Of a stretch of 23,214 nt of DNA, positions 21,652 through 23,214 are shown piece after piece (position 1 is the first letter of the stretch; the number at the start of each line of letters is the position of its first letter). This DNA comes from Clostridia bacterium (GTDB lineage Bacteria; Bacillota; Clostridia; Christensenellales; CAG-917), in contig CAAEDU010000094.1 in assembly GCA_900754695.1 (NCBI GenBank), positions 1-23,214 of the forward strand. The letters are read 5' to 3'. A program made the position numbers and the translations under genes. The notes below the pieces were generated by a model that had not been told where the DNA came from, ran no database searches, and saw only the letters and a list, made by a program, of their open reading frames with translations.

Positions 21652-23072
21652 GCCTTCTCCCTTCTGACGGAGCGGACGAGGCTCTCCTTGTCCCTCTGGA
21701 TCACGCTCTTCTCCGGCGCGGGCGGAAGAGAGGGCGCGGGGCGCGACATCACAAAGTATCTCAGCTCATCGAGAGCGTGGTCGTCGATCTTGCGCGGTCT
21801 GTCCCCCTCTCCCCACCAATAGCCTTTGAGTTCGCGGATGAGATCGACGCAGGTGCGGAAGATGAAGATCTCCGGCGGATCTTTGCAAAACAAGGACTTT
21901 AAGCGCTGGATCCCGCTGTATAAATCCTTGTTCACGCGGGTATTCACCGAGATCCCCCTCTCATAGAAGAGCTCCGCGACGCTCTTTTCGGAGGCAAGCG
22001 TACGCTGTGACGCCGCGCTGTCGATGAGAGCGCGGAGCCTTCCCGACGAGTCCCGCCGCCAGCCCAGCCTGTCCGCAAGCGCGAGGATCTTTTCCGCGTG
22101 CCAGTCGATGTCCCGTCCCCGCTCGTAGTGCTCCCCGACGACGTATATCCGCCCGTCGTAGTCCACCGCGTAGAAGTGACAGCTCGTCGGGTTCCTGAGC
22201 CCCGGATCGATGGACGCCGCGCACTGCCAGTCCGCAGGGACATCGAAAGGGTCGATGACATGCCGCTCGGGGTCGAACTCCGGATACACCAGCCCCTGCC
22301 CCGAACTGAATCGTCCGAACCTTCTCGACTGCTGCTCCTCCTCGGACATCAGCGCCGCCATGTTCCTCGCCTCTTCGGGGTCGAGGTAGGGGTTGTCCTT
22401 CCACTCCATGTGGGTGCACCACACCTCGGGGTCATTGCGTTCGTTGAGCTCGATCTCGCCGTACACCCAGGTGAGCCCCTTCAAGGGGGTCATTGTGCCG
22501 AAGATCCACCCCTTGCGGTCGAAGACGCGCATCCTGCACTCCTCATAGACGTCAAGAGGCGGCTCCTCGTCGAACCACACGAAGTCCAGCGACGTGCCCT
22601 GAAACTTCTCCCGCCCCTGATCGCAGGATTTGAAGCCGATCTTCGAGAACCCTCCGAAGGCGTTGCGCACGACGATGTGGTCTATGATGCCGTACTCGGG
22701 CGCACCCTTTCTGCCGCTCGCCATCACGATGTCCTCGATGCGTCTTGCGGGGAGATATTTCAGGATCTTCGCCTGCGCGACGTCCCTCTGCACCTCACGG
22801 GTGAGACTGACCACCCACCCCTGAACGTCGGGGCGGTTGACCTTGAAGGGATGCTCTCCGAGGGCGAGCCATACGCTCTCCGCCGCGCCGCACTCCGTCT
22901 TGCCCGAGCGGTTGCCGCCGAACACCCATCTGTTGCGGCGCTCCGAGCGATGGAATTCCATCTGTTTCGAGTGCACCTTTTCGCGGTTGTAGTTTCTGAG
23001 CGCCTCTCTTTTCCTCGCCGCGAGTTCCCTCTCTATGGCAAGGATGTCGAGCACCGTCCGATTCCCGTCCAT
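21633..23072 (-). CDS. terL: Terminase large subunit
   Basis: TerL is the motor and nuclease that packs phage DNA into the head. The 479-residue protein has a Walker A GGNRSGKT (52-59), Walker B DFVWFDEE (163-170), and the coupling motif region GTMTPLKG (192-199). Its C-terminal RNase H-like nuclease has acidic residues in SIDPG (Asp289), ALIDSA (Asp351) and IDDHALDELRY (Asp431/432 and Asp436). Length and layout match headful-packaging enzymes such as P22 gp2 (499 aa). The ATG at 23072 has only a weak ribosome site (TTCGGGC), and no good promoter is visible upstream. Both ATPase and nuclease sites look intact, so the protein could still work. Confidence 0.93.
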   Translation of the reverse strand: MDGNRTVLDILAIERELAARKREALRNYNREKVHSKQMEFHRSERRNRWVFGGNRSGKTECGAAESVWLALGEHPFKVNRPDVQGWVVSLTREVQRDVAQAKILKYLPARRIEDIVMASGRKGAPEYGIIDHIVVRNAFGGFSKIGFKSCDQGREKFQGTSLDFVWFDEEPPLDVYEECRMRVFDRKGWIFGTMTPLKGLTWVYGEIELNERNDPEVWCTHMEWKDNPYLDPEEARNMAALMSEEEQQSRRFGRFSSGQGLVYPEFDPERHVIDPFDVPADWQCAASIDPGLRNPTSCHFYAVDYDGRIYVVGEHYERGRDIDWHAEKILALADRLGWRRDSSGRLRALIDSAASQRTLASEKSVAELFYERGISVNTRVNKDLYSGIQRLKSLFCKDPPEIFIFRTCVDLIRELKGYWWGEGDRPRKIDDHALDELRYFVMSRPAPSLPPAPEKSVIQRDKESLVRSVRREKAWMTKF

Positions 23073-23119
23073 GCCCGAATGCTAAACCGCGCTCTCAGCA
23101 AAATGCAAAGTTTTATGTC

Positions 23120-23214
23120 ATGCCAGCCCGGAATAATACGAACCAGCCTCGGAGCAATTCTTTTCGGCGCTTTTGCACAGCCGAAACTTGCCAATATGTA
23201 TACTATTGCCTGCG
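23120..23214 (-). repeat. Dispersed intergenic repeat, copy 3 (inverted)
   Basis: Read on the minus strand it begins CGCAGGCAATAGTATACATA and continues AAAAGCGCCGAAAAGAATTG to TGGTTCGTATTATTCCGG. It matches copy 2 (6360-6446, plus strand) over almost its whole length. It begins at the very end of the window, so it may extend further. It lies 48 bp upstream of the terL start. Its first part, GGCAATA-GTATAC-A-TATTGGC, is a near-perfect palindrome. Confidence 0.75.

Larger units (their letters stand above)
13839..23072 (-). mobile_element. P22-like prophage head and short-tail gene cassette
   Basis: Ten same-strand genes with overlapping or nearly touching ends encode terminase, portal, a scaffold-like protein, capsid, an adaptor, a hub and accessory proteins, and end in a terminator. 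Gene order and sizes parallel the P22 head module (gp2-gp1-gp8-gp5-gp4-gp10). Nothing in the window encodes an integrase, repressor, replication, lysis or tailspike protein. The upstream end of the element cannot be fixed because the window stops about 140 bp past terL. Whether it is a functional phage, a satellite, a remnant or a domesticated unit is open. Confidence 0.8.

Overview
The window looks like chromosome of an uncultured, GC-rich member of the Bacillota, most likely a gut-type Clostridia. This is inferred from strong AGGAGG-type ribosome sites, consensus TTGACA/TATAAT promoters with 17-bp spacers, intrinsic terminators, a lipobox lipoprotein, an ECF sigma factor with a membrane partner, and a class III glutamine synthetase. 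No rRNA, tRNA, CRISPR array or IS transposase was seen.

Host part (about 1-13130). On the minus strand an ECF sigma factor (2261-2809) is followed by a one-pass membrane protein that is probably its anti-sigma factor (1505-2191), an intrinsic terminator, and a beta-rich lipoprotein of unknown function (211-1302). Next is a purB-purA pair on the minus strand (AMP branch of purine synthesis), with a strong promoter at 6008-6036 and a terminator at 2990-3014. Back to back with that promoter is a plus-strand promoter (6045-6073) that appears to drive only a short terminated transcript, a small-RNA candidate. On the plus strand follow glnN (class III glutamine synthetase), ybaK (Cys-tRNA deacylase) and a citrate synthase. 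A bidirectional terminator separates these from a minus-strand HAD phosphatase. A plus-strand FkbM-type methyltransferase ends this part.

Segment 13131-13933 has no convincing gene. It is full of short degenerate tandem repeats and inverted repeats, including two overlapping hairpins that cannot form together. It separates the host genes from a phage block.

Phage part (13839-23072, all minus strand). Ten tightly packed or overlapping genes run terL, a 108-aa protein, portal, scaffold-like protein, major capsid protein, a 109-aa protein, a gp4-like head-completion adaptor, a gp10-like tail hub, a 38-aa peptide, a 343-aa coiled-coil protein, and then a terminator. The order resembles the head and short-tail module of P22-like podoviruses. 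No integrase, repressor, replication, lysis or tailspike gene is visible. A repeat that also lies upstream of the host glnN gene sits immediately upstream of terL, so this may be a reduced or domesticated head cassette, although the window ends there. The capsid protein carries a C-terminal Listeria-Bacteroides repeat (InlB B-repeat type) domain after a Ser/Gly linker, the most striking protein feature here.

A family of intergenic repeats recurs across the window: two direct copies upstream of glnN, one inverted copy upstream of terL, and weaker fragments upstream of the sigma factor, citrate synthase and FkbM genes.
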